Below the pieces are notes generated by a model. That model searched no databases. It was not told where the DNA came from and was given only the letters and a program-made list of their open reading frames with translations. A stretch of 64,000 bases of DNA, from NCBI RefSeq assembly GCF_022808615.1, contig NZ_JAKZKS010000019.1, positions 1-64,000 on the forward strand, in the 5' to 3' direction. Positions 17,829 through 27,553 of the stretch are shown here, one piece after another. Made by a program: the position numbers and the translations under genes. Position 1 is the stretch's first letter; each line of letters begins with the position of its first letter. This DNA is from Bacillus sp. FJAT-47783 (GTDB lineage Bacteria > Bacillota > Bacilli > Bacillales > Aeribacillaceae).

Positions 17829-18269
17829 GTGTTTAAAACGTTTATTTATTAATTTTCATTTTTATTATAGGGAGATGGAAATCCACGGTAAAGATGCTTC
17901 AAAATGATTGACTGAACGGTTCAGACTAATTCTTAAGGTTTTATTTCTATAAAATCCATATATTATAAAAATTTCTTTTTTCGGAAGTAAAAACCCTGTT
18001 TGATCCTTTTTAAGGAGAAATTCAGGGTTTTTTATACCTTTTGTGGCCATATTAAGGAGCCCAAATCTTATCGCTATTATAAAAACTATGTTTAAACTTT
18101 AACGCCTAACGATCTATTCTCAAGCACATGTATAAATAACAATATATTGGTTAATTTCCATTATTTTTCATACTTACAATCTTTTATTATTTGCTAATAT
18201 TTAAGTGTTGTTATCCGGATGACAAAAGTATTACAAATATTACAAGTAATGAAAGGGAAGAGAGATTTA
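17829..18269. other. intergenic region before the RHS gene, about 440 bp
   Basis: AT-rich, no gene seen. A second hairpin, AAAAACCCTG/CAGGGTTTTTT at 17989-18033, looks like a bidirectional terminator with no gene left to serve on either side; it may be a relic of deleted sequence or an insulator for the RHS locus. The RHS promoter is probably within 18100-18240, but I cannot choose hexamers with confidence. Confidence 0.45.
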
Positions 18270-21200
18270 ATGCCACCGTCGTTTAAAAGTATGTATCGTT
18301 CTATTGCATTTTTGCTATCATTCTGCTTAATTTTTAGTTTGATTGGTCCTACTTTTGCAAATGCTGCACCTGGTGCTTCTGATCGAGTACCAAAAAAGCA
18401 ACGTCTTCAGGCTGATATTGGAGAACTTCCAGATAAACTACCTAAATCAAAAGTAGAATTAAAAAGCAAACGTACGAAGCATTCAACACGTTTTTTTAAT
18501 CCAGATGGAAGCTTTACTGAAGAAATCTATTTAGAACCTCAATTCTATCAAGATCCTGCCGATAAAAAATGGAAGAAAATTGATAACACCTTAAAAAAGA
18601 GTGGAAAAAAACCAAATAAACATGTAAACAATGCCAACGATGTTAAAACGTGGTTTGCAAACGAAGCAAATGGAAATGAACTCGTTTCTGTTGAAAAAGA
18701 TGGGAAAAGTATATCATTAATTCCTGTTCAAGCCAAAAACGTGCCAGGTATTGTAAAAAATAATGAAATTACGTACAAAGGTATCTTCGAACAGGCTGAT
18801 GTACGTTACCGTGTTAAAGGGGATGCTGTCAAGGAAGATATTATTCTTAACAGTATGCCTGTAGAAAACACCTTTACCTTTGAATTAAAACTAAAAGGGC
18901 TAACGGCTGTTACTCAAGAGAATGGAACCATTGTCTTCCAAGATCAAAAAGGTAATCTAGAGTGGTATTTAGAAAAGCCTTATATGACAGATGCCAATGG
19001 AAAATATTCTGATAAGGTCACGCTAAAATTAAGAGAAGAAAGTGGAAAAACATTTGTTGATGTCATCGCTGATCAAGCTTTCTTACAAGATCCAGAGACA
19101 CAATATCCAGTAACCATTGATCCGACGATCGATAATTGGGATGTTATTCGGGATATGTTTATTGCAAGCAGTTATCCCGATTCTTTATATTCAAGTGAAA
19201 CATTTATGAATACAGGATATCACGGTTATTTTGGTTCAACTCGTGCACTTATCAAATTTGTTCTTCCTAGTCTTCCTAGTGACAGCAAAATTTCGAGTGC
19301 TACTTTCAATGCCTATCAAGCAAAACAAGATACATCAACTGTTTCCATTGATTTGTTCCGTATTACAAGTGATTGGCAAACTTCTACTACAACATGGAAT
19401 TCGCAGCCTTCTATTGGTGGATCTCCAGAATCTACAACAACAGACAATGCGGTTGATGCCTATTGGCAGTGGGATATTACACAGCTTGCTAAAAACTGGT
19501 ATAACGGTGATCAAGCAAACTATGGAATGATGTTAAAGCAGCAAAATGAAACATCTTCCGCATATCGCTCATTTAATACTGTCAATAGTGGTAATAATAC
19601 ACCACGAATTACAATTAATTATACCGTTGATCCAATGGGAGTAGAAGAGTTTTGGAGCACCACAGAAGAGGGTGTCAACCCTGCAAATGGAAATCTTGTT
19701 TTACAAGAAACCGATGTTGCCGTTCCGGGACGCGGTGTTGAGGTAGAAGTTTCACGTACGTATAACAGCCGTAAGTCATGGTATGCAGGAATGTTTGGCT
19801 ATGGCTGGTTTAGTAATGTTGAAGCGCTTCTTGTTGATTCCGGTGACGGACCGATTACGTTAATTGATGGGGACAATACGCGTCATATTTTTGGTCAAGC
19901 AATTGGTGGAAGCTATACAACGCCAGGTGGTCTTTATCTTACGCTTGAAAAAAATCAAGATGGAACATATACCATTACGGAGAAAGATGACACGAAGATT
20001 CATTTCAATACAAGTGGAAGAATAAGTTCAATCGTTGATACGAACGGGAACACAACAACCTTTACGTATAATGCTAATGGAAAATTAACGTCAGTCCAAG
20101 ACGCCTCAGGACGTGCTACAACGATCACCTATGGGACAAATGGATATGTCTCAAGTGTTACGGATTCAGCAAATCGTACAACAACGTACGAATATGATGC
20201 AGCAGGAAATTTAACAAAAGTTATTGATCCTGGAAATTTTGCTACTACGTTTAGTTATGATGCTGATCATAATTTAAAAACGATTACGGATGCTCGTTCA
20301 ATTACAACAACGATTGGTTATGATACGTCCGATCGTATCACAAGTGTAAGCCGTCCAATTACAATAAACGGTGTAAGTGAAACGAGTACAACAACATATT
20401 CCTATGATATAGTCAATACTGTTACAACTGTAATGGATGGAGAAGGAAAGCGTGTTGACTATTCTTATAATGGGAATGGGAATATTACTCAAATTACTGA
20501 AAATCCATTAGATGATCAAAATAAAGCAGTCACAACATTTAAATATGACAACAATAATAACTTGACACAAGTTATCGACGCGAATTCAAATCAGGATGGT
20601 GGATCAGATTCATACATTTACACGTATGATGTAAATGGAAATATTACGGGCGTTCAGCTTCCTGGAAGTTCTGATCCTGAAAACCCTGAAAATTTAGATA
20701 CAGAACTTTTTACGTACGATGCTCAAAATAATTTAACTAAGGAACAAGATTATAATAGCAATGTCAATACATTTGATTATGACCAAAACAATAACCAAAC
20801 GGAGTCTATTGACCCTTATACACAATCTGTTTCACAACGATATGATAATGTTGGAAACCTTGCGTATTCAACCTATCCGATGTCAACGGCAGATAACTTG
20901 GCGGAAAATTCCAGTTTTGAATTCGAAAATAATAGTGATAATTGGCCGGATCATTGGACATCTTTGAAGCAATCTGGAACAACGGCTACATTTAATTGGA
21001 CGAGTACAAATAAGTTTGGTTCGAAAGCAGTAAGTATCAGTAACCCGACTGGATGGGCCGTTATTACCTCTGATAAGCAACCTTATGATGGAACTAATTA
21101 TGTAGGAAGCGGTTATGTTAAAACGTCAGAAGCAACAAACCAAGCATATATTAAAGTAGATTATTATGATGATCAGGACAATTGGCTTGGTCAAGAATCA

Positions 21201-24002
21201 TCCTATGGTCTAAAAGGAACACATGATTGGACTCGTCTTCATGTTGTAGCGGACAATGCACCAACCGGAACCAAATTTATTCGATTAACTGTCGGAATGG
21301 ACGCTGGTTCAGGAACAGCTTATTTTGACGGAGTTCAATTAGAAAAAGGTACGGTTGTCAGTGCCTATAACCTTGTGAATAATTCTAGTTTTGAAAGAGA
21401 TAGCAATGGCGATAATCTTCCTGACAATTGGACAACAAGCAGTAATATATCCGCAAGTGATGTTATGGATACAACCAATGTCTATGTTGGGCAATATGCG
21501 TATAAATTAACCGGAGAATCAGGAAAAGATAAATATATTAAACAACATATTGATATTTCTGGTGACAGTAATACGAAGCTTACCTTATCAGGATGGTCCA
21601 TACAACAAGGTGCTGATCCAAATGGTGGTTATTACGCACTGCAAATAGCCATTAATCATATAGACGGAACCACTGATTGGGATTTTGCAAACGACTTTAG
21701 TACAACAAAGACAGATTGGCAGCACGTTGCAGCAGAAGTCAAGCCAAAGAAAGCATTTGATTCGATCGATGTCTATTATTACTACTATAACCAAACAGGT
21801 ACAGCTTGGTTTGATGCGATGCGTCTAGAAGAAGGAGCTTCACATACCTTTAACTCGTATGACACGAATGGAAACTATGTAACTGCAGTCAAAAATCCAC
21901 TTGGAAATACGATTTCTTACCAATACGATACAGCAGGAAATCAAACAAGTGTAACAGATGCAAAAGGTCAGATAACCTCTTACCAATATGATGCTCGTAA
22001 CTTATTAACAAAAGTGATTGAAGCTAATTTAAAAGAAACGACTTACGGCTACGACAGTGTAGGAAACCGTACAACCGTTACAGATGCGAAAAACAATTCA
22101 ACCACTTACGAGTATAACGAGTTTAACCAAATATCACGGATCATTAATCCATTAAATCAAGCGATTCAATTCGAATATAATCGGAACGGTGATCAAACAA
22201 AGGTTATCTATCCAAATAACAATGAGATTTCTTACACTTATAATGCGTTAAATCGATTAGAAAAGATTCTATATAATGGGATAGAAAAATGGAGTTATGG
22301 ATATGATGCAAATGGAAATGTCACATCCGTAACAGACGATACAGGGAAAACAACAACGTACACATATGATAAGAACAAGAAAGTCACTCAAAAAGCTGAA
22401 GGAACGTCAAATACTATTGACTTCAGTTATGATGACAATGGGAATACGACATCTATTAAAGTGACAGCTGGTACTGTCCAATATACAAATGATTTTACGT
22501 ATAACAAGCTTGACCAGTTAATTACAATGGCTCGAAATAATACAGAAATTGTTCGTTTCGTCTATGATGAGCGTGAAAATGTGGTTTCTGCCATACACAC
22601 AAATGGTACGTATACGGCCTACGAATATGATTCTAATAATCGTCTAAAATCTGTTATTAACTATGATGCAAACGGCGATGTCTTGGATAAATATGTGTAT
22701 ACGTATGATGCCAATGGGAACTGGACAGGTGTTGCAACAAATAATGGATCAATTTCTTATCAGTATGATTCATTAAATCGTTTAACTCAAGAAACCTTAC
22801 TAGATGGAACAACCATCTCGTACGAGTACGATGACGTTGGAAACCGTACGAAGAAGGTGGTTACACAAGGCGCAAATACGACTACAATCAATTATACGTA
22901 TGATGCTGGAAATCAACTGACTGATGTCAACAGTCAAGCATATACGTATGATGTAAATGGAAATCTAACCAGCAACGGAAATCAGACATTTGTGTACAAT
23001 GAAGACAACCGTCTGATTGAAGTAAAAGATGCCGGCGGAACAACACTTGCGTCATTTACGTATGATCATGATGGTAATCGCACAAGCATGACAACATCAA
23101 GTGGAACCATCAACTTCCATTATGATGAAGGAAAAGTCATCTATGAAACAGATACAAGCAATAACATCATTGCTGAATATACTTGGGATGCAGAAGGCAA
23201 TCCAGTTACAATGACAAAAGATGGGGTTACGTATTATTATCATCTCAATGGTCATGGTGATGTTACAGCATTAACAGATGAGAATGGCAATACGGTTGCT
23301 GAATACGACTATGATGCTTGGGGTAACATTGTTTCTCAAACTGGTACGATGGCATCTGTGAACCCATATCGTTATGCAAGTTACCGTTACGATGAAGCAA
23401 CAGGTCTATATTACTTGATGGCCCGTTATTATGATGCTGATACAGGACGATTTCTTACTCGTGATAAGTTCCGTGGATTTGAGGATGACCCGAAGTCTTT
23501 AAACCAATATGCATATGGTCATGGAAACCCAGTCAGATATGTTGATCCAGAAGGGAACTGGGTTTGGCTCGTATTTAAAGCAGCTATTGCTACTTATGAT
23601 GGGTACAAAGCATATAAAAAAGCTAGATCAGAAGGTAAACGTGGATATAAGTTAGCGTTAGCTGTTGCATGGGCAGTTGCAGGAAATTATATTAAGGTTG
23701 GGAAAGTTTATAGGTATTTAAGTCTTGCTAAGAAGGTTGGAAGACAGGGAAAACAAGCAAGATTAAAGGCACTATTAAATGATTCAAGAATGCCAAGACA
23801 TATTAGAGGATGGATTAAACAGGAACTAAATAGTATTAAAAGAAAAAATAGAAAAACTATTAGAGTACCACGTGGATATCATCTAGCTCATAAACGGGGA
23901 TATGAAGCTAGAAAAGGGTACGGGTATAGATACAGTGATATACAAATTATTAGAAACCATAAAACTCAGCATAAGTATGATGGATATGGAAGAAGGAGGT
24001 AA
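18270..24002 (+). CDS. RHS/WapA-like secreted polymorphic toxin
   Basis: 1910 residues from ATG 18270, which has GGGAAG 9 nt upstream; the frame is open 51 bp further but without a better site. Order: Sec signal peptide (AFLLSFCLIFSLIGPTFANA), WapA-like N-terminal region, a DNRLRE-type domain (about 290-450), DUF6531-like VNPANGNLVLQETDVAVPGR (about 469), RHS/YD repeats, two carbohydrate-binding-like inserts each beginning around NSSFE (nt 20905-21840), more YD repeats, and the RHS core ending RYVDPEGNW (about 1758). The last 150 residues are the variable toxin: LPRHIRGW-like RMPRHIRGWIKQELNSIKR, then VPRGYHLAHKRGYEARKGYGY and HKTQHKYD. This resembles the nuclease-like 'polymorphic toxin type 8' domain; that match is from memory. 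A cognate immunity gene follows after 6 bp. Confidence 0.9.
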   Translation: MPPSFKSMYRSIAFLLSFCLIFSLIGPTFANAAPGASDRVPKKQRLQADIGELPDKLPKSKVELKSKRTKHSTRFFNPDGSFTEEIYLEPQFYQDPADKKWKKIDNTLKKSGKKPNKHVNNANDVKTWFANEANGNELVSVEKDGKSISLIPVQAKNVPGIVKNNEITYKGIFEQADVRYRVKGDAVKEDIILNSMPVENTFTFELKLKGLTAVTQENGTIVFQDQKGNLEWYLEKPYMTDANGKYSDKVTLKLREESGKTFVDVIADQAFLQDPETQYPVTIDPTIDNWDVIRDMFIASSYPDSLYSSETFMNTGYHGYFGSTRALIKFVLPSLPSDSKISSATFNAYQAKQDTSTVSIDLFRITSDWQTSTTTWNSQPSIGGSPESTTTDNAVDAYWQWDITQLAKNWYNGDQANYGMMLKQQNETSSAYRSFNTVNSGNNTPRITINYTVDPMGVEEFWSTTEEGVNPANGNLVLQETDVAVPGRGVEVEVSRTYNSRKSWYAGMFGYGWFSNVEALLVDSGDGPITLIDGDNTRHIFGQAIGGSYTTPGGLYLTLEKNQDGTYTITEKDDTKIHFNTSGRISSIVDTNGNTTTFTYNANGKLTSVQDASGRATTITYGTNGYVSSVTDSANRTTTYEYDAAGNLTKVIDPGNFATTFSYDADHNLKTITDARSITTTIGYDTSDRITSVSRPITINGVSETSTTTYSYDIVNTVTTVMDGEGKRVDYSYNGNGNITQITENPLDDQNKAVTTFKYDNNNNLTQVIDANSNQDGGSDSYIYTYDVNGNITGVQLPGSSDPENPENLDTELFTYDAQNNLTKEQDYNSNVNTFDYDQNNNQTESIDPYTQSVSQRYDNVGNLAYSTYPMSTADNLAENSSFEFENNSDNWPDHWTSLKQSGTTATFNWTSTNKFGSKAVSISNPTGWAVITSDKQPYDGTNYVGSGYVKTSEATNQAYIKVDYYDDQDNWLGQESSYGLKGTHDWTRLHVVADNAPTGTKFIRLTVGMDAGSGTAYFDGVQLEKGTVVSAYNLVNNSSFERDSNGDNLPDNWTTSSNISASDVMDTTNVYVGQYAYKLTGESGKDKYIKQHIDISGDSNTKLTLSGWSIQQGADPNGGYYALQIAINHIDGTTDWDFANDFSTTKTDWQHVAAEVKPKKAFDSIDVYYYYYNQTGTAWFDAMRLEEGASHTFNSYDTNGNYVTAVKNPLGNTISYQYDTAGNQTSVTDAKGQITSYQYDARNLLTKVIEANLKETTYGYDSVGNRTTVTDAKNNSTTYEYNEFNQISRIINPLNQAIQFEYNRNGDQTKVIYPNNNEISYTYNALNRLEKILYNGIEKWSYGYDANGNVTSVTDDTGKTTTYTYDKNKKVTQKAEGTSNTIDFSYDDNGNTTSIKVTAGTVQYTNDFTYNKLDQLITMARNNTEIVRFVYDERENVVSAIHTNGTYTAYEYDSNNRLKSVINYDANGDVLDKYVYTYDANGNWTGVATNNGSISYQYDSLNRLTQETLLDGTTISYEYDDVGNRTKKVVTQGANTTTINYTYDAGNQLTDVNSQAYTYDVNGNLTSNGNQTFVYNEDNRLIEVKDAGGTTLASFTYDHDGNRTSMTTSSGTINFHYDEGKVIYETDTSNNIIAEYTWDAEGNPVTMTKDGVTYYYHLNGHGDVTALTDENGNTVAEYDYDAWGNIVSQTGTMASVNPYRYASYRYDEATGLYYLMARYYDADTGRFLTRDKFRGFEDDPKSLNQYAYGHGNPVRYVDPEGNWVWLVFKAAIATYDGYKAYKKARSEGKRGYKLALAVAWAVAGNYIKVGKVYRYLSLAKKVGRQGKQARLKALLNDSRMPRHIRGWIKQELNSIKRKNRKTIRVPRGYHLAHKRGYEARKGYGYRYSDIQIIRNHKTQHKYDGYGRRR

Positions 24003-24008
24003 GGAGAT

Positions 24009-24383
24009 ATGAATGAAAAAGAATATTATGCAGTATTAAATTTACCTGCTATAAAAAGATATGAATACTTTTTAAAAAAAGTAGTTGACTGGGAAGAAGT
24101 ATGGGGTCTTTATCATGATGGATGGGCAATGACTAAAGATGATATCGGAAACCTGTTAATACCTTTTTGGCCTAAAAAAGAATTTGCTCAATATTGTGCC
24201 AAAGGCGAATGGGATAGTTATAAACCTGAAATAATTGAACTAGAGGAATTTATAGATGAATGGCTCCCTGGTATTAAAAAGGATGGTTATAAACCCTCTA
24301 TTTTTTGGAATAATAAAGATTCGGTAGTAATAGATGTTGATGTTTTATTACAAGATTTACACAGAGAATTAGAAAATTATTAA
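24009..24383 (+). CDS. DUF2750 family immunity protein for the RHS toxin
   Basis: 124 residues, cytoplasmic, acidic, no signal peptide. RYEYFLKKVVDWEEVWGLY, DGWAMTKDDIGNLLIPFWP, EFAQYCAKGEWDSYKP and a C-terminal LLQDLHREL follow the DUF2750 pattern, a family found next to secreted nuclease toxins. AAGGAGGTAAGGAGAT spans the toxin stop and precedes its ATG, so it is cotranslated with the toxin. It should neutralise the 150-residue C-terminal toxin; the pairing is inferred from position. Confidence 0.8.
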   Translation: MNEKEYYAVLNLPAIKRYEYFLKKVVDWEEVWGLYHDGWAMTKDDIGNLLIPFWPKKEFAQYCAKGEWDSYKPEIIELEEFIDEWLPGIKKDGYKPSIFWNNKDSVVIDVDVLLQDLHRELENY

Positions 24384-24461
24384 ATAAAATTGGATAAAGT
24401 GAGTTTTAAAAGATGAATCCTTTCTATTACCTAATCTGTAATTAAGTATATAAAACCACGA

Positions 24462-25705
24462 GTGTTGATTAACCAATAAAATCCAGAAAAAACAACAAAA
24501 AAGGACACCTTTCCTGTAGAATGTAAGTACCAACCAACAAACCCAGGAAGAGGTGTCCCCTATGAAAAAGAATACCACGCTCCCGAATTTACTGCAAAAG
24601 ATTATTTCTGAAGATGAATTAAAAATGATTGTGAAAGCTGTTGGTTACAAGGATACTGCTCGAAAGTTTGATGTTCAAACGTTAATAGAATATTTGGTAA
24701 CAGCTTCAGCTAATGAGTGGAAAAGCTTTCGGCATGGGGCAGATGTCGACCCTACGTATGGACTCGCACAGGCAGACTATTCAACGTTTTCAAAGAAGGC
24801 CAGTCATGTGGACTTTGAGATAATGAAGCAACTTTTTGATTTGGTTGTATCTAAATGCAACCGTCAAACTCGTCGATCATTAAGGTTTCCGCGCCAATTA
24901 GTAGTGGTTGACTCCACGACGATGACGGTTGGAAAATCACGACTCCCATGGGCGGTCTATCATGGAGAGCGCTCTGGTGTTAAATTGCATGTAGGTTACT
25001 TACCTGAGCTGGAAATGCCGATAAAGGTCATTGAAACGATTGGAACCAAACATGATAGGCCAATAGGCGAACAATTTGCCGATAATCGCTATATTCTTGT
25101 AAAAGATCGTGCTTATTTTAAAATCAAGCGACTGGATCAATTTGTTCAAGATGGACAAGATTTTGTCATCCGTATGAAAGACAACGTTGAGCTTTTTCAA
25201 CCTCATGCTTTAAAGCGTATGGAAGTGAAAGGGTCCCCTGTTGTGCGAGATATGACATGCCAACTTGGCACTCCACAGGCCCGCTCAACGAAACGACACC
25301 GAGTCGTGATATTCCGTGATGATCAGGGTCGTGAATTTCGTGTTGTCACAAACCTTCGAAAGGTTTCAGCAGAGAAAATCGCGGACATGTATAAGGCGCG
25401 CTGGTCCATTGAAGTATTCTTCCGATGGGTGAAACAGCATTTAAATGTCCCTGTCTTATTCGGAACGACAAAGAATGCTGTTTATAATCAGTTGTTCGCT
25501 GCTTTAATCGCCTATGTCCTTCTAAAATGGCTATATGATCAAACAGCCAAACGAAAAGTATTCACCTCTTTATCTTTTATTACATTTAAACGAAAACTGC
25601 TGACAGGAGAGCTTCCGATTGATTGGTTTTCGGAAATGATGACATTTCTAAAAAGCTACTCAACTTTTTATAGGATAAGTCTGCCTAATTTTGGATAATC
25701 AACAC
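24462..25705 (+). mobile_element. IS4-family insertion sequence, 1244 bp
   Basis: Terminal inverted repeats: left GTGTTGATTAACCAA at 24462-24476; the right end at 25691-25705 reads, on the other strand, GTGTTGATTATCCAA. They match at 14 of 15 positions. The element carries one intact transposase gene, whose stop codon lies inside the right repeat. Flanks (CCACGA left, GCATGT right) show no target duplication, so the element may have lost one flank by recombination or deletion. It sits 78 bp after the immunity gene. Confidence 0.85.
24562..25698 (+). CDS. IS4-family DDE transposase
   Basis: 378 residues from ATG 24562, with AGGAAGAGG 8 nt upstream. The DDE triad is intact: D in LVVVDSTTMTVG, D in ILVKDRAYFKI, E in YKARWSIEVFFRWVK. 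The last is the IS4 YREK signature (Y-x2-R-x3-E-x6-K). Full length for the family, no frameshift, so the element may be active. Confidence 0.93.
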   Translation: MKKNTTLPNLLQKIISEDELKMIVKAVGYKDTARKFDVQTLIEYLVTASANEWKSFRHGADVDPTYGLAQADYSTFSKKASHVDFEIMKQLFDLVVSKCNRQTRRSLRFPRQLVVVDSTTMTVGKSRLPWAVYHGERSGVKLHVGYLPELEMPIKVIETIGTKHDRPIGEQFADNRYILVKDRAYFKIKRLDQFVQDGQDFVIRMKDNVELFQPHALKRMEVKGSPVVRDMTCQLGTPQARSTKRHRVVIFRDDQGREFRVVTNLRKVSAEKIADMYKARWSIEVFFRWVKQHLNVPVLFGTTKNAVYNQLFAALIAYVLLKWLYDQTAKRKVFTSLSFITFKRKLLTGELPIDWFSEMMTFLKSYSTFYRISLPNFG

Positions 25706-25717
25706 GCATGTCTGTAT

Positions 25718-25795
25718 ATGAATAATGATGTCATTTTGAATAAAGTCAGTATCATTGAACGTTGTATTAAACAATTTCATGAAGAATCAAAATAA
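25718..25795 (+). pseudogene. N-terminal remnant of a HepT-like (DUF86) gene
   Basis: 25 codons reading MNNDVILNKVSIIERCIKQ then HEESK and a stop. The stretch DVILNKVSIIERCI is like the start of HepT-type HEPN toxins (about 130-140 residues), part of MNT-HEPN toxin-antitoxin pairs. Only the first helix remains; a terminator follows at once and no MntA-like partner is present. It begins 12 bp from the IS4 right end. Recognised from memory of the family, so tentative. Confidence 0.4.
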
Positions 25796-25796
25796 A

Positions 25797-25843
25797 GACC
25801 CAAAGAATGCTGTAAAATCAACATTCTTTGGGTCTATCTTTTT
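25797..25843. terminator. bidirectional terminator
   Basis: 13-bp perfect stem GACCCAAAGAATG/CATTCTTTGGGTC. TATCTTTTT follows on the plus strand and CTTTATTTT on the minus strand, so it can also serve the convergent rodA-like gene. Confidence 0.85.
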
Positions 25844-25879
25844 AGATTCCGGGGTGTAAATATTATTCGGACAGCCCCT

Positions 25880-27052
25880 TTATGAATCATTTGAAAACAT
25901 AAATACTTTATGGTGCCAACGAATACTAAAAATTAACCCAATTGCAAACATACTTCCCATTATCGAGCTTCCACCATAACTAATAAATGGGAGGGGAATT
26001 CCCGTTATCGGGAGTAACCCGATAGTCATTCCAGCATTTTGGAAGGCGTGGAAAACGAATAAGCTAATGACGCCTGCACAAATATAACTATTAAACGCTT
26101 CATATGTTTCGAGTGATATTTTGATTAAATGGTAGATGAGTAAAAAGTAAAGACTTAGGACAATGCTTGTCCCAATAAATCCAAACTGTTCGCCAATGAC
26201 ACTAAAAATAAAGTCTGTATGGTTTTCGGGAATATATACTTGCCCTTTACCAATCCCTTTTCCTGTTATTTGTCCAGATCCAATTGCTTTTAATGAATTT
26301 ACTAAATGATACGCTTCTCCACTTTTATAACCTTCTGGGTTTAACCAGGCATAAATCCGTCCAAATTGGTAAGGCTTAACATCTAAATATTTTTCTAAAA
26401 TTTGCGGTGCTGCTAATACTAAATAAAGAATTGAAGATGCCGCTGCGAAAACGACTCCGGATATCGTAATAATAATTTTCCATGAGATACCAGAAACAAA
26501 AATTAACCCTGCTGTAATCGCCATCATCACAAGAGCCGTACCTAAATCCGGTTGCTTTATAACAAGTAAGATAGGGATAATAGCTGTTCCAATGATTTTA
26601 AGCAAAAGTCTTAAATCTGTTTTAATTGTACGATTCGTGTACAATTGGTTATGGTTCGTAATAATCGAGCTTAATAGAATAATTAAAAACACTTTTACAA
26701 ATTCCGCAGGTTGAAATGAAAATCCAGGTAGTGTAAACCATGCTTTGGCACCATTTATTCTACGAGCGATACTTTCAGGTGCAACCATTAAAAATAATAG
26801 TAAAAAGATACCAAAACCATACATGTACCAAGCCATTCTCTGAATTTGTTCGGAATCGAAAAACATCACAACAGCAACAATACATGATCCTACTATATAC
26901 CATATAATTTGCCTTAATAAGAAATTCTCACCGTATTGTCCAGATGTAAGCTGTGCACCATAGATGGCTATACAACTCACGCAAAACAGTAGAAAGATAA
27001 TCGATGCCAATTGGTAGTCGAATCTTGATTGTTCTTTCTTGTTTGAATCCAT
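25880..27052 (-). CDS. RodA/FtsW (SEDS) family peptidoglycan glycosyltransferase
   Basis: 390 residues from the ATG at 27052 (GGTGA 6 nt upstream; a GTG at 27064 in frame is less likely). Ten-helix SEDS polymerase that links lipid II into glycan strands with a class B PBP. Motifs: GFSFQPAEFVKVFLII, IKQPDLGTALV, the long loop with PEGYKSGEAYHLVNSLKAIG and GKGQVYIPENHTDFIFSVIGEQFGFIG (with the catalytic-region Asp), and ITGIPLPFISYGGSS. Closest in character to RodA (elongation) rather than FtsW, but SpoVE-like or a second RodA cannot be excluded. Single gene; terminator downstream at 25797. Confidence 0.88.
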   Translation of the reverse strand: MDSNKKEQSRFDYQLASIIFLLFCVSCIAIYGAQLTSGQYGENFLLRQIIWYIVGSCIVAVVMFFDSEQIQRMAWYMYGFGIFLLLFLMVAPESIARRINGAKAWFTLPGFSFQPAEFVKVFLIILLSSIITNHNQLYTNRTIKTDLRLLLKIIGTAIIPILLVIKQPDLGTALVMMAITAGLIFVSGISWKIIITISGVVFAAASSILYLVLAAPQILEKYLDVKPYQFGRIYAWLNPEGYKSGEAYHLVNSLKAIGSGQITGKGIGKGQVYIPENHTDFIFSVIGEQFGFIGTSIVLSLYFLLIYHLIKISLETYEAFNSYICAGVISLFVFHAFQNAGMTIGLLPITGIPLPFISYGGSSIMGSMFAIGLIFSIRWHHKVFMFSNDS

Positions 27053-27553
27053 GTTGTTCACCAACTTCTATAAAATTAAATAAGGCTGTTCTCTAAACTT
27101 TGTTGCTGTTTAAACATTGTCCTGTCCTCTATGCGCATTGTAGCATCTTAAGGTAAGAGGCCAGAAGTGGGATTTAACGCAACCTTCGATTGCCTCTATC
27201 CATACTTTATCATTTTAGGCAGCAACAATCTTTGAGATAAAAACCTTAAATAAAGACTGTTTTTGTTAAATTGTCGAATCAATTGAGAAATGTAAGAAGA
27301 TAATCGTGCACCAATTAAAAAGTTCTTGATAGCCCCTCTTTATCATGAAAACCAACAGAAAAGGGCGGTCTTTTCGTCCAATATGTAGACGTAAAAAGAG
27401 CCGAAAAGGTTTCATCGTTCTTGTCACTTTTCATATAGTAGCATAATTTGCCCCATTTGCCCATGTGATAAATCGAATAAAATTGACAGTGAATCATATA
27501 AATATATTGTTCTTTTTACCCTAGAAATGGGAAGGCTTTGAAAGGAGTTTCGT
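27053..27553. other. intergenic region, 501 bp, with a MITE-like insertion
   Basis: Divergent region between the RodA-like gene and the isochorismatase-fold gene. It contains the inverted-repeat element at 27084-27245. A 60-codon minus-strand frame at 27315-27497 has no ribosome-binding site and is not called. The remainder is AT-rich. Confidence 0.5.
27084..27245. mobile_element. MITE-like element with 8-bp target duplication
   Basis: 162-bp non-coding element. The left end begins GGCTGTTCTCTAAACTTTG and continues TTGCTG; the right end, read on the opposite strand, begins GGTTTTTATCTCAAAGATTG and continues TTGCTG. The two align over about 26 bp with roughly three quarters identity. The element is flanked on both sides by the same octamer TTAAATAA (27076-27083 and 27246-27253), as expected of a target-site duplication. 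No transposase is encoded, so movement would need one in trans. Confidence 0.6.

Noticed and set aside
27315-27497. 60-codon minus-strand frame
   Set aside because: No ribosome-binding site and no recognisable domain; part of the AT-rich gap.
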